In this document: positions 1 through 11,500 of the stretch, one piece after another
Layout of the letters: each line of letters starts with the position of its first letter
How positions within the stretch are numbered: the stretch's first letter is position 1
Source: Glebionis coronaria
Taxonomy: Eukaryota > Streptophyta > Magnoliopsida > Asterales > Asteraceae
DNA: 64,000 bases
Assembly (NCBI GenBank): GCA_025667525.1
Contig: JANFOE010000191.1
Coordinates: 62,001-126,000, forward strand
Direction of reading: 5' to 3'
Position numbers and translations under genes: made by a program
The notes under the pieces: model-generated
The model's input: only the letters and a program-made list of their open reading frames with translations
Told to the model about the DNA's origin: nothing
Database searches by the model: none

Positions 1-375
1 GTTCCTGTAGCAAACCCTAGGTTCAACGCTGATAAGGGTAATTTCAGCGTTAACAAGAACAAATTAAACTCTGACAGGAACGTTGCCAGACCAAATAATG
101 GAAAATATTTGCAACCAAAGGGAAAGGGGTCTAAAGATTCTTCTGTCTTGACATGGAGACCTAAGCAAGACCAAAACCCTAATTCAGATGGGATTTCTAT
201 GACCTGTAACAGATTTCATTATATTTCAAAGGTCATAACAAAACCAATTGGGGTTAACTGGGTGTTTAATCCAAAAAGGGATGAACAAGGGGTTTTCATA
301 AGGACTAAGTATGTTCTTGTTGAACAACCAAATGAAACCAAGTCTTCTCAGGCTTGGGTTCCCAAAGAAAACTAA
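1..375 (+). pseudogene. copia-1 gag C-terminal / gag-protease linker
   Basis: Open from the window edge in the frame that ends with TAA at 373-375. The encoded stretch is basic and Asn/Lys/Pro-rich and matches the linker between the second zinc knuckle and the protease of copia-2 (about 31620-32003). In copia-1 the segment corresponding to copia-2's frameshift near 31860 is still open. The stop at 373-375 and a further frame change put this out of frame with the protease motif at 432; the same two breaks occur in copia-2. It contains RCGYTGACA-type motifs at 25, 46 and 79. No function beyond being part of gag can be assigned. Confidence 0.75.
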
Positions 376-431
376 TTTGTTTTCTTTATGTGTAGGTTAT
401 TCAAAAGCAGGTTAATGATTATGGATATTAG

Positions 432-830
432 GATAGTGGATGCTCTAGGCACATGATGGGGAAGGAAGATTATCTGGAAAAATTTATCCCCATTAAAGAT
501 GGTGACAAAGTGTATTTTGGAGGTGGATATGGGACTATCACTGGCAAAGGCACTCTTCTCACCAACAATTTGTGTTTTGAAAACGTATTTCTGGTAAAAG
601 AACTTGACTATAATCTGTTTAGTGTATCACAAGTGTTTGATAACAAAAATAAGGTTCTTTTCACTGATACTGAATGCTTGGTGTTGCGCAAATATTTTAA
701 AATACCATATGAGCAATTCATTGATTATAGAACACCTAGGCATAAGGACATTTGTAATGTGAATCTTAATGGAATTAGGATGAATAATAATTTGTCATGT
801 CTATATGATAAGGCTTCAGTTAATGAGTAA
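432..830 (+). pseudogene. copia-1 aspartic protease and GAG-pre-integrase region
   Basis: Begins at the protease catalytic motif D-S-G (432-440), followed by CSRHM, typical of copia proteases that cut the Gag-Pol polyprotein. Continues through a segment with FGGGYGTITGKGT and ELDYNLFSVSQV, the usual protease-to-integrase stretch. An amber codon (429-431) lies immediately 5' of the catalytic Asp codon. The reading frame ends at 830 because two bases are missing relative to copia-2 just before the integrase zinc finger. Not functional as it stands. Confidence 0.85.
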
Positions 831-1566
831 TCTTTGGCACAGAAGATTAGGGCACATTAATTTAAAGAATATAAATAGACTTGTGAGACATGGTTTAGTT
901 GATGGTTTGCCTGAAAAGACTTTCCACAATGACCATTCTTGTGTTGCATGCCTCAAAGGCAAACAACAAAAGGTCTCATTTAAGTCTAAACCTATGCATT
1001 CTAGTTCTAAAACTCTTCACTTACGGCATATGGACTTGTTTGGTCCAACTAATATAGAAAGCTTAAATGGTAAATCCTACTGTTTTGTCATCACTGATGA
1101 TTTTTCTAGATTTACTTGGACTTTCTTTTTAGCTTTGAAAAGTGACACTGCTGATACTTTGATTAACTTTATTACCCAAATTGAAAAGAAATCTGGTAAT
1201 GAGGTTAAGATGCTTAGAAGTGACAATGGTGGTGAGTTTAGAAATAAGTTATTCGATGACTTTTGTGCAAAGAAAGGGATTACTAGACAGTTTAGTGTAG
1301 CTATAACCCCCCAACAAAATGGGGTAGCTGAGAGAATGAATAGAACCCTCATAGAAGCAGCAAGGACTATGTTGGTTGATGCTCACTTTCCCATTGCTTT
1401 TTGGGCTGAGGCTATGAATACAGCTTGTTATGTTCAGAATAGGGAATTAGTCAACAAGATTCATAACAAAACACCTTATGAGTTACTTTGGGGAAGGAAA
1501 CCTAATATTAGTTTTCTTAAACCTTTTAGATGTCATGTAGTTGTGTTGGACACTAGTGATGCCTAA
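831..1566 (+). pseudogene. copia-1 integrase
   Basis: Integrase of the Ty1/copia type, which inserts cDNA into the host genome. The HHCC zinc finger is visible (LWHRRLGH, then CVACLKGK), followed by the DDE core: first Asp in HMDLFGP, second in RSDNGGEF, Glu in GVAERMNRTLIEAARTM. All catalytic residues are present. A PQQNG motif precedes the Glu. The frame is set off from the protease by a 2-base loss at about 828 and stops at 1564-1566, where copia-2 encodes Leu. Further integrase C-terminal and linker sequence continues in broken frames to about 2440. Confidence 0.9.
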
Positions 1567-2440
1567 GGTAAGTTTAGTGCTAAGTGTGATGATGGCTACT
1601 TCATGGGTTATTATGTGGAGAGTAGAGGATATAGAGTTTACCTTAAGAAAGAAAAACATATACTTGAAAAGGTACATGTTAGGTTTTTAGAGAGTAAACC
1701 TAGTGATCCTGAAAGTGGTCCAAATTGGTTATATGCCTGTTACTAATCCAAACATTGTGAAGGTGACTTCCAATGTTGTGAAAGAACCAGTTGTTGATAT
1801 TTCAGGTAAACAGGTTGATGAAGATGTTGGATCACAAGCAGACAAATCAGCACCCATACTTGAGTATGTTACCATTCCCATATGGACAGATGCATTTGCT
1901 GTTGCTGCTGCTGGAAAGGAAAAAGGTAGTCCCCAATATCACTAGTTGAAAACATGCATGATCCTTCAGGCGCTGACAAAAGGAAATTCTGGCGTTGACA
2001 CGACAAATTCAGGCGTTGATGGCTCAAACGTTGACAGCTTTGGTTCAGGCGTTGACAGATATTTTGACCATCTTTTCTCTTCCAATAATTTTGAACAATG
2101 AGAACCTTCAAACAGTCATGGAAGGGCTCATTCAGATGATGATGGAAGAGAGTCTAAAGAGGATATTGGTAACATGGAAGATAAGATTGAGGAAAACACA
2201 ATTATTGAGGGAGGAGTGCTTACTTCTACAATAAAAAATCATCATCCTTCTCTAATTATTGGTGATGTGATGACTGCTGTGCAAACTAGAAGGTCTCATC
2301 AGAATCATGGATGATTTATTGCCAATATTCACAAGAAGGTTGATACCCCACTTGTTCAAGCATGTTTGTTTGCCTGTTTTCTGTCACAACAGGAACCCAA
2401 GAAGATTTTATATGCTCTCAAAGAACCAAGTTGGGTGGAA
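1567..2440 (+). pseudogene. copia-1 integrase C-terminus and INT-RT linker, broken
   Basis: Directly continues the integrase; copia-2 counterparts are at about 33190-34100. Readable pieces (YFMGYYVESRGYRVYL, ESKPSDPESGPNWL) match the conserved copia integrase tail. Multiple frame changes and stops follow. A cluster of five RCGYTGACA-type motifs lies at 1969-2057. It encodes the spacer before RT and has no recognisable catalytic residues. Confidence 0.75.
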
Positions 2441-3230
2441 GAAATGCAGGATGAGCTTCACTAATTTGCTATTCAGGATGTTTAGGAGTTGGTTGATTGA
2501 CCCAGATATGTCAGACCTATTGGGACAAGATGGGTTCTTAGGAACAAAAAGGACGAGAGAGGCATTGTGGTCAGAAACAAGGCATGTTTAGTGGCACAAG
2601 GATATAAACAAGAAGAATGAAGAGACTATGAGGAGGTCTTTGCACCTGTTGCAAGGATTGAGGCAATAAGGATTTTTCTACCCTATGCTTCCTGCATGGG
2701 ATTTACAGTCTATCAAATGGATGTGAAGAGTGCTTTTCTTTATGGCACAATTGGATAGGAGGTTTATGTCATGCAGCCTCCTGGTTTTGAAGATTTAGAA
2801 CATCCAGACAAGGTGTATAGAGTGAAGAAAGCTATGTATGGACTTAATAAAGCCCCAAGAGCATGGTACGGCACATTGTCCACCTATTTGGTGGAAAATG
2901 GATTCAAAAGGGGCACCATAGACCAGACCTTGTTTATAAAGAAGACTGGTAAGGATTTCTTACTTATACAGGTCTATGTTGATGATATCATCTTTGGCTC
3001 TTCTAGTCCAAAGTTGAGTGAAGACTTTTCCAAACTCATGACAGATAATTCAAGATGAGTGCAATGGGGGAGATGAACTTCTTTCTAGGGTTACAAGTAC
3101 AACAGAAAGAAGATGGTATCTTAATCTCTCAAGATAAATATGTAGCAGAAATCTTAAAGAGGTTTGGCTTTTCTCCACATGAGAAATGGGCTAGCACACC
3201 TATGGATAGGGAACACCCTTGGGGAAAAGT
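2441..3230 (+). pseudogene. copia-1 reverse transcriptase
   Basis: Copia-type RT (RVT_2 family), copying element RNA to cDNA. The N-terminal part is broken (2441-2760, stops and frameshifts). From 2771 the frame reads [20 protein letters not shown] and then the catalytic YVDD box ([10 protein letters not shown], about 2968-2997). The frame breaks at 3055-3058 and resumes with MGEMNFFLGLQV and STPMDREHPWG. In copia-2 the codon two before YVDD is TAG; here it is CAG, so this copy is the less mutated at that point. Confidence 0.9.
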
Positions 3231-3912
3231 TGGAGATGGAAAAGAGGTGGATGTCAGGCATTATAGGTCAATGATTGGTTCATTGATGTATCTCACAGCT
3301 TTAAGACCTGACATTATGTTTGTTGTGTGTGCATGTGCATGCCATCATGTGACTCCCAAAGAGTGTCATATTCATGCTGTAAAGAGGATTTTTAGATACC
3401 TTAGGTGTTATCCAGATTTGGGATTATGGTATCCAAAAGATTCCCCATTGGAGTATTCAGACAATGATTATGGTGGTGACAAATTTGATAGAAAATCCAT
3501 AACTGGTGGATGCCAATTTCTTGGGAGTAGATTGATATCTTGGCAATGCAAGAAACAAACAGTGGTGTCCAATTCTACAACTGAAGCATAGTATGTTGTT
3601 GCAGCTGCTTCTTGTGGACAAGTCTTATGGATTCAGAACTAGCTGTTGGATTATGGGTATAATTTCATGCATACCAAGATTTTTGTAGACAATAACAGTA
3701 CTTTATGCATTATTAAAAATCTTGTACATCACTCTAAAACAAAACACATAGAAATTAGACCTTATTTTATAAGAGATTGTTTTGAAAAAGGTTTAATACA
3801 ACCAGATAGGATTGACACAGAAGAAAATGTGTCTGATTTATTAACTAAACCTTTTGATACTGTAAGACTTCAATACTTTGTAACAAGTATTAGAATGAAA
3901 AATCTTACTTAA
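3231..3912 (+). pseudogene. copia-1 RNase H
   Basis: RNase H domain that degrades the RNA strand during reverse transcription. Visible blocks: RHYRSMIGSLMYLTA, RPDIMFVV, HAVKRIFRYLR, YSDNDYGGD with a catalytic Asp, SRLISWQCKKQTVVSNSTTEA, and a C-terminal piece (3646-3912) with FVDNNSTLCIIKN, HHSKTKHIEIR and NVSDLLTKPF. A stop at 3589-3591 replaces the Glu codon of the conserved TEAEY motif. This is the only copy in the window that keeps the RNase H C-terminus; copia-2 has lost it by deletion. Confidence 0.9.
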
Positions 3913-5085
3913 TATGTGTTTTGGGATCTTATTGTAAAAGTATGTACAGGATATGCATTTGTTATTGGTCTTTATACAAAATTAGACTTTCCACTTTATT
4001 TGTCTAACACTGACAAAGGTTATTTTAACGCTGACAAGTGTTAAATTGACGTTGTCAGCAACATGTTAGTTTTGTGGTTTTTGATCTAATTATGCAGGCG
4101 TTGTTAGCATTATACAATTGGATACAGAGTTGCTTATGGATTCTTAGAGCATTATTGGAGCATGTTTCAGTTTATGGATGATGGTTGGAATATTTATATT
4201 CCTATCTTGACATAAATTTTTATTACATGCATATTATTTGGCAACTTATGTATCATAGTATAAGGGGAGGTTTAGGAACCTTTTAGGACTTTTTGGGTAT
4301 TCTTATAATACTCTTATCACAATTCTAGATTGTGTCCACTGGTGAGTATAAATTAGTTTACTAACTCATGAGGCACTGTAGCATGCAAAGTTGATATACT
4401 ATACACGCTGCCAAGACTTTTTGGCCTAGAATTGGGAGTGGTCTGTTAGGAGACTTGTGTATGATTTATATTGGGCTTACCTGGGAAGTTACAAAGGATT
4501 TTATGAGATAACTTCACCGTTAAGAACTTTGGTTAGCAAGGGACACTTGAGGATTGTTATGTCTATCCTGCATAAGCAAGTGTGCATGATTGGACAGTGC
4601 TTGCCACCCTATAGTAATTTTCAGTTTATAGGTTATCTTCACTAGGATAAATCACTTTGTTAAGGTCCTTTTTCATTTTTTTTTTGGACTTTGACAGATT
4701 TATTTCCAAACGTTGTAATGACCAATTTAGACGTTGGCATGGATTTTTCCAACGTTGACAAGAATATAGCCGTTGGACGTTGATGGGTTATTTTTGACCG
4801 TTGACACTCATTGGGTCCTACCCAGTAGTTATTTTTGACGAAAATTGGGGCCGTAATTTTAGGAGTTGGTAACTTTGAATTAATAAACAAGATAAGTTAT
4901 TTTCTTTTCAAGATTTTCATCATTATATTTTGAAAATAACTGCCTCATTTTTGACCAATCACATGTGCCTACCTCTCCTATATATTTGGCTCCTTCTTTT
5001 TAAACAAGGTAATTTCATATTCTTGTATAACAAATATTTCTCCTATATTCATCTTTCATAACCTTTCACACAGCTTTCCACATCA
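3913..5085 (+). other. copia-1 noncoding spacer between RNase H and aORF
   Basis: About 1.17 kb with no supportable reading frame, conserved in copia-2 (35305-36470). It carries RCGYTGACA-type motifs at 4006, 4027, 4048 and 4097, and a second cluster at about 4708-4810. A purine run AAGGGGAGGTTTAGG at about 4261-4275 resembles a polypurine tract but no LTR follows it. Its 3' end contains the putative aORF promoter. Confidence 0.7.
4950..4990 (+). promoter_or_regulatory. putative internal promoter of copia-1 aORF
   Basis: TTTGACCAATCACATG combines a W-box-like TTGACC with a CCAAT box and is followed about 25 bp later by CCTATATATTTGGC (TATA about 4979-4985). The aORF ATG is 107 bp downstream. 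The same blocks at the same spacing occur in copia-2 (36336-36371), and the TATA also in copia-3 at the right edge of the window. Conservation in noncoding sequence supports a promoter; transcription itself is inference. Confidence 0.5.
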
Positions 5086-5734
5086 ATGGCGCCTAAGTTT
5101 AAACCGAGTGACTTGGTATTGGGATTCAGAAGTCAGCATAACATGGTTTCCTATTTGGAGGCTGATGATGCTCTGTTTCTTCGATATACTCAGATGGTGG
5201 CGTATTTGAATGCATCCCCATTACGGTATGCACTTTCTCATGCTCCTCTTATCCCTGTCACTCATATTAAACAGTTTTGGAACATTGTTAGTTCCTCAAC
5301 GCTTAATAATGTGACTACATTAACTGCTATTGTCCATGGGCGTCCATGGGTGGTTACCGAAGCCTTGGTTCGCTAGGCTTTGCATCTTAATGATGCAGAT
5401 GGTATAACCAATCTACCCATTGGTGAGATTGAACAGGGACTTCAAGCTTTGGTGTATCCTTTCCCTGAAGAGGGTACTTTAAATAAATATAATAAACATG
5501 AATTTCCCCCCAGCTTGGAAGTACTTAATACATGTCATCCTTCAATGTTTAAGTCCCAAGTGTACTACACATAATGAAATTAATAGGTCTATTGCTAGTG
5601 CTATTGTGTGTAATGCTAATGGGCAAAAGTATAATTTTTCTAAACTGATTTTTGATGGCATGTGTAAAAACAAGGGTAGCAAGATGACTCTGGCTTACCC
5701 ATGATTTTTACAAATGATTTTTGATGAACAAAGG
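5086..5734 (+). pseudogene. copia-1 accessory ORF (aORF), N-terminal part
   Basis: Starts at ATGGCGCCTAAG, the same start as in copia-2 (36471) and copia-3 (63888, minus). The N-terminal region of about 215 codons begins MAPKFKPSDLVLGFRSQHNM and contains THIKQFWNIV and ADGITNLPIGEIEQGL. No catalytic motif was recognised; similar ORFs accompany copia elements in Asteraceae (memory, unchecked). Damage: CAG to TAG at 5374-5376, a one-base insertion in a C run near 5506, and TGA at about 5702 where copia-2 has AGA. LARD-G interrupts it at 5734/5735; the coding sequence resumes at 15501. Confidence 0.8.
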
Positions 5735-8319
5735 TTTAACACCCCCAAATTTACACGCAGCGGAATACATCTTTGGGTGCTAAACAATGATACAACAACA
5801 CATAATTTATAAAGAACGACTCGAAAAGAGACGTTTTAGATTTATCGTTCCCAAAACATCCATCAGAGTAGCGTAGTCCCAAGTAATCGTTACCAAAAGA
5901 TAAGTTAAAACAACATATTAGTTTGTTTTAAAAATGGAACGATAAATAAATCAAAGAGTTTGAACAACATAGCAGTGCACAACTTCATTCTCGTGACCTC
6001 CAAGCTTCCACTTCTTGATTACCTGAAATACATGTGAGTAAAACAATCAGCAAAAATGCCGAGTGAATCTATAGGTTTATGTAATCAATTTGAACACAAG
6101 CAAAGATTATAAGTTTGTGGCATGCTTATAAGCATCAAATAATAATTTGCATCAACAATGATAATTGTATATAGCATAAATTGCAATAAGCTCATGGAAC
6201 CGAGCCCTTAAACACTCCTTTTAGAGGTCTAATAAGACAGGAGATTTATTAATTGTCGGTTACCTCCAGATTTTTGGTACATTGCTGTATACCTGACTTC
6301 TCAATACAATATGTCCAAACAGTGTGGAGGTCGGGCCTAAGCTTCTGTGACAACTCCACACAAACTGAACCGGGGCGGCTTCTCCTATAGATCTATTAAT
6401 TGTACTAGCGGCTAGCCCATCATAAGCTAGTTAACGGTCCATAATTGAGGCTTTAACAAAGGCAATCACTTAATGCAATTTAAAGGCAACCACGGGTCCA
6501 TTCATAGAGGGACAAAGCATACCATAAAAATCTTGTGTTCTAAGTTTATAAAACATGTATTCCCCCTCGCGGGGTTAAAATCATTTAATAACTAGTATAA
6601 AGCGACGCTATAGACTCACCTTAGCCGATAGTGGTAATGAGACGATCGCCGACGATAGATGATACCTTTCAAACACGAGAACCGCAACCTATCAAATGAG
6701 GTGCGTTCATTAATAATAGTCTCGAGAAATAAACCATACATAAGAATATAAAACTCGACTCATATAATCACGACAAACTCGAGAGAAAACGATACAAGTG
6801 ATACTATTACACTCTCCTATATATTCATTTTATTATTCTATGTCTTTAATAAAAATCTGCCGGAACATACCGAATGTCCAAGCCGTTTTCCCATACTTAA
6901 ACATATCAACTTTTTATGATACTACTCAGAGAACTTACTTACTATACATAGAAAGTCCTCACAAGAGCCCATAAAAAGATTTTACTTCTAAAGTTCCCTG
7001 TCCGACTCATCTTTGAATCACAAAATTCGGACAGTTTAGCGATCTTGACTTACGAAACCATTTTGACCATTCTAAACAACTCCATTTGTAAAACCGCCAC
7101 TAGATTCTAAAAATAGACTCAAAATACTAAACTTGGAGCCTGAGAACAGCCCTTGAATCATTTTGAAACTCATTTATAGTCCCCGAGATTCAATCCAAAT
7201 ATCGACAACAATTTTCGGATTGGGTCGACACTCGTCTCCCGGTACACGAAAATCAAACTAGTGTATCTTCCACCTCGTTTGGAGTTGGAAGGCCTATCTT
7301 ATATCAAATCGAAGCTGACGAAATTCTCTACAACATAATCCCATAATATCGATCTATATTCAGACATAAGGCCCCCGAAAATGGCCTCAAACCTACTGCC
7401 CAAAATTGACCTTTTAAAAATCATACAAAATCAATTTTTCAACACATTTTACCAATTTCTATGCCACTAATATGATCATTCTAACACTCCCACACTATGA
7501 TCAAACCTCTAACACACTTGCATGTACAAATCTAATAAATCAAACTCAAAAATTCAAACATGCAAACACTCCACTATGTAATATAATAATATTAACACGT
7601 ATTTATTCCTTCAAAATGGATCAAACAAGCATAGTTCATCAAGAAAAAAAAATTTGAATTAAAATTTTAATGCATGTTGAAGAAAATCATACCAGTGTGA
7701 TCACAAGATCAAAACTAAGATGGGTCTAGTTTTGGTTTAGCTCAAATCATCCTAAATCTTGAGTTAAATTAAAAATTGTATGGATTTGGTGATGGTGGTT
7801 GATGTTTCGGCAAAACAAGAGAGAGAAAGAGATGGTGGGTGAAATTTTGAATGGAAAAATGAATTGTGTGTGTTTAATTTGGCTTTTTATATAGTGCTCC
7901 AAGGGCCACTTTTACCAATATGTGATAGTTTTGGTCCAAAATGGGATAAAATAGTTTAAAAGGGTAGAAAATGTAAATTGTAATTTTTGGAATATTTAAG
8001 AGACTCGGGTTTCGTAAAAATACCTTTTAAAAGTTTAAACGCACCCGAAAATAATAATATAACGACTCGATACGTAATTAAAACGATATCGTCGAAAATA
8101 TTAAATATCGAAACGATCGATAATAAAATATAAAATTTTAGGCATCCGTCGGTATCGCGATCACTAGTAGTCCTCGTTACTCGTCAAAATATTAAAACAT
8201 AATATTTAATATCGGTTTCAACTTAAACCGTTAAACATAATAATATTTAACGTTATAAAATACTTCAAAATAATTGAAAATTATAATTAAATTATGACCT
8301 TATTTTTACGGGTTTTACA
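5735..8319 (-). repeat. LARD-G 3' LTR (left in window)
   Basis: Direct repeat of 12909-15495, about 2585 bp, with scattered single-base differences. In element orientation it starts TGTAAAACCCG and ends GGGGGTGTTAAA. No gene seen; small ORFs (for example 7472-7657, also found in the other LTR at 14647-14832) are low-complexity and AT-rich and not convincing. Confidence 0.9.
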
Positions 8320-8335
8320 TCCTCACCACCTTAAG
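8320..8335 (-). other. LARD-G polypurine tract
   Basis: On the minus strand CTTAAGGTGGTGAGGA directly precedes the LTR start TGTAAAACC. This is the position and composition of the plus-strand primer of a Ty3-type element. Confidence 0.65.
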
Positions 8336-8410
8336 GGAGCGACCTCCCGGCGCTCAACTCACCTCATACACGAGTTGATCACTACCCGGAAGGATGACGA
8401 CATTCCTAAT

Positions 8411-8505
8411 AAAGAAGTCTTCGCGTTCCCACGTGAATCTCGATCCACGATCTCCACTGGTTCTTTTACAAAACGCAACTTGTCGTCAAGTTGTATCTCA
8501 CCAAA
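8411..8505 (-). pseudogene. remnant of Ty3/gypsy pol C-terminus (chromodomain tail)
   Basis: The minus strand reads DDKLRFVKEPVEIVDR (about 8440-8490), then in another frame FTWERED (about 8414-8437). In chromodomain-bearing plant Ty3 elements these two blocks are normally separated by roughly 20-25 residues, so an internal deletion appears to have joined them with a frame change. It lies about 80-170 bp from the 3' LTR, as expected for the end of pol. This is the only pol remnant I could read in the interior. Confidence 0.6.
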
Positions 8506-11500
8506 AAAAAAGAATAAATAAATCCTTATCTATCAGTCACCCGTCAAACTCGACACATAAAAAACGAAGCTCATTCGACGACAAGAATAGATGACAGGAT
8601 TTTCGGGTATGTCCAGTTAAAAGGAAAGTTGCAATTTAAAGGATATCCATCGGCCGGATAGCCATGGACACACATCAAAAAGAACTAACAAGAAAAACAT
8701 TTTCGTCGTCGGAGGGTGCTCATACGTGGGACCCTACTCAAAAGATAATACAAAGACACCATCTTACTTTCGCCAACGCACATTAAAGTCTCAATAAACA
8801 TCGTCGTTGAAAGTCAAAAAGATATTACATAATATGTGTTCTACATGATCGGACGTCGTCGGATGATGCCGTCTCAAGTTCTCACAACTTAAGATCATTT
8901 GACTAGATCACACACCATATAAGTACATAAAAGAAAAGGTCGAACATAAACATCGAGTATAGATCTCCATCGTTAATCATCGAGAAAACCTTGAACGAAC
9001 CCTTGATAATAACCACTTGATCTCAAGAGTCTTTCCACTTACGGTGTCGGCTTCAACATACTCCTCGAGGTTGTAACGAATTTATTAACTCCATTCCTTA
9101 AGAGATTCGCTCCTCAATCATTCCACAAGTACACGCATAAATCCTAGTGACACTTATCATTTCTTCTTATACACTGCTTCCCGAGATTCATTTTAAACTC
9201 AGAATAAAATAGTGATCTTCAATACAAGGAACAGAACGAGATAAAAATGCATTCAATAAACGCATAAACGGACAAGATGTGGTAAAATGATTTAAGGTTG
9301 ACGATCGACGAGAGATCTCGACTCACGTAACCGTAAAACATAATAATTCACAATACTAGAAAAATGAGAGCGATGAAAGAATTATATATTAACATTAAAG
9401 TAACATTTGTCACAATTATCCATCCCGGATTTGGTATTACCTTAAAATTCAATTGAGGTATTTTTTTTTTTTGATAAAGAGGATATATTAAAAATAGAAG
9501 TTAAATAGCTTCATAATTTATTTTGGTTCTCTTAAGAAACTTTGAAACAATGACATGAATTTATTAATTAAATTCGTATTGATGGTTACAATTAGAAAAT
9601 ATAATTTCCAAATTAATTCATTGTTAGGAATATAAATTAAACCGGTAATTTCATTACATTAAAAGTAAAGTATGATAAGTCAATTAGTTCAAAAGATAGA
9701 GCATAATTTCATTTTAAACATTAGTTTTAGTTATACAAAATATGATGTATAAATTTGACCTTTTTCTTATGGTAGTTATTTCGATAATTGAAAATCATTG
9801 GAAAATGTATAAAAGTTTCATAAAAATTTTATAATACGTTGTAGAAATTCATAAAGGTGTTTATTATTTCAAAATAAACATGGGATATATTCGGGTTTCG
9901 AAATGTGACAAGATAACAAACGAATACGAATGGAAATAATGGTTAACAATCCAAACGAAATCAACGGTACAAAAGAGAACGAAGCAAATGTTGTATGAAT
10001 TCTTAAAGAGAATAATAGAATAAAGGGTCGATGGTAAGACGATAAGAAATAATAGGTTAAAAAAGTTGTCAATTTTGTTAGTGCGGTCGATGGTTCACCA
10101 ATATCAGTTCGTTAACTTAGCGGTGGTCAATACATGATCGGAAATAAGATCCATACAAAAATTTTAATCAAAGAAAATTCCTAATAATCACTTGTAATTA
10201 AAACAAATCAAATGAACGATGTTAGTGTTTAAAGAGAGAAGTCAAAGCGCGGTTCACAAGAGTGGATTTCGAGACAAACGATAGTGACGGATGTCATCCC
10301 GGATATACGGAAATCACTCTAGTGATAATTCATTATTCACGTGCGGAGACATTCCAAAGATCTACCCAGTCATATAAAGAAAATTGGACGAGAAGGAAGG
10401 ATAAAACATCGAGACTTTCAAGTCATTTATCAAAAGTCAGTAATTAGACGAACGGTCAAAAGAAATCAGTTACAAGACAAAATGAAGTAACAAGTGGAAA
10501 AATGATCGTCGAGTAAAAACGTATTCGTAAGCGCGTAATTCGTTCAAGAAAGGCAAGAAAACGTATGCGGATGCATAGAAATTGCGCTACTTGCATAAGA
10601 TATGAAGGTTTTCAAACCTTCTTTTCACTTTATTTCATTTTATTTATCTTTATCATAAATACAAGTAAAAAGTTCTTTATTATCAAGATTTTTAAGTTGA
10701 CTACTATTCAGCCTAGCATGACTTCTTCTAAATTAGACATAGGTGATCAGGCCATGTATAATTTAGGGCTAGCAATGCAGTGCTCCGTTTCGTCGAAAAG
10801 TATTACGTTTCTTATGTTTATATAAACCATGCCATTTGTAAAATGGAATTTAAAAATAGTTTATAAATTTATAGGATACAAGTAATTTGCGAGATACTCA
10901 ATAAGCAACTTTTAATGTTACGAAAAGTATTTTATAAGACCAAAGTAAAAACAATTGGTGAAAATAATCGTAAAACAATATCAGATTTATTAATAAGGTG
11001 ACAGTATGACAACGTATAAAGTAGCCAAAGGTTTGCAAAAGTGGCAAATAGTAGCTCATAAAACAACCAATGAAATGGTTACAAATTGTTAAGGTTTCAA
11101 AAGGTTATAAGGTTTAGACGAAAACGCCATGAGACACGCGATAAAATATCGACGAAGAATGTGAAGACAAAACTTCAAAACTCAACCCAAGTCAGTGGAA
11201 GGTTAGAAGAAAACGAAAATAAAATAACATCGAATGACAAATGAGTCATATATATATAAAAAGAATAAATCAATCCATATGTGTATTCTATGTAAGATAC
11301 TCGACACAACATGCTTTTAAGAAAATATATTATTCATTTTCAAATTACACCATTAATCCGGTAATTGCTAATCCTGTAATGTTTCTATTTTTAAACATTT
11401 TCACATGCAACTAGTATTAGTTAGTTGTAAAATAATATTCGTTAAAATTTTACGATCTCAAGTGAACTCAAATCTTCTTAGAAACGTTTAAAACTCATGG

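Noticed and set aside
429..440. Programmed Ty1-like +1 frameshift at the protease start
   Set aside because: A shift at the local codons that restores the D-S-G frame would need poor re-pairing, and another stop upstream also blocks the frame; shared decay is simpler, though kept as a question in the findings.
1077..1352. Minus-strand ORFs within integrase (also 32708-32983)
   Set aside because: Antisense shadows of the conserved integrase reading frame; no family motif of their own.
4261..4275. Purine run AAGGGGAGGTTTAGG taken at first as the copia-1 polypurine tract
   Set aside because: No LTR start follows it, and the real tract and LTR are at 18002-18519; copia-2 shows the same at 35641 versus 39566.
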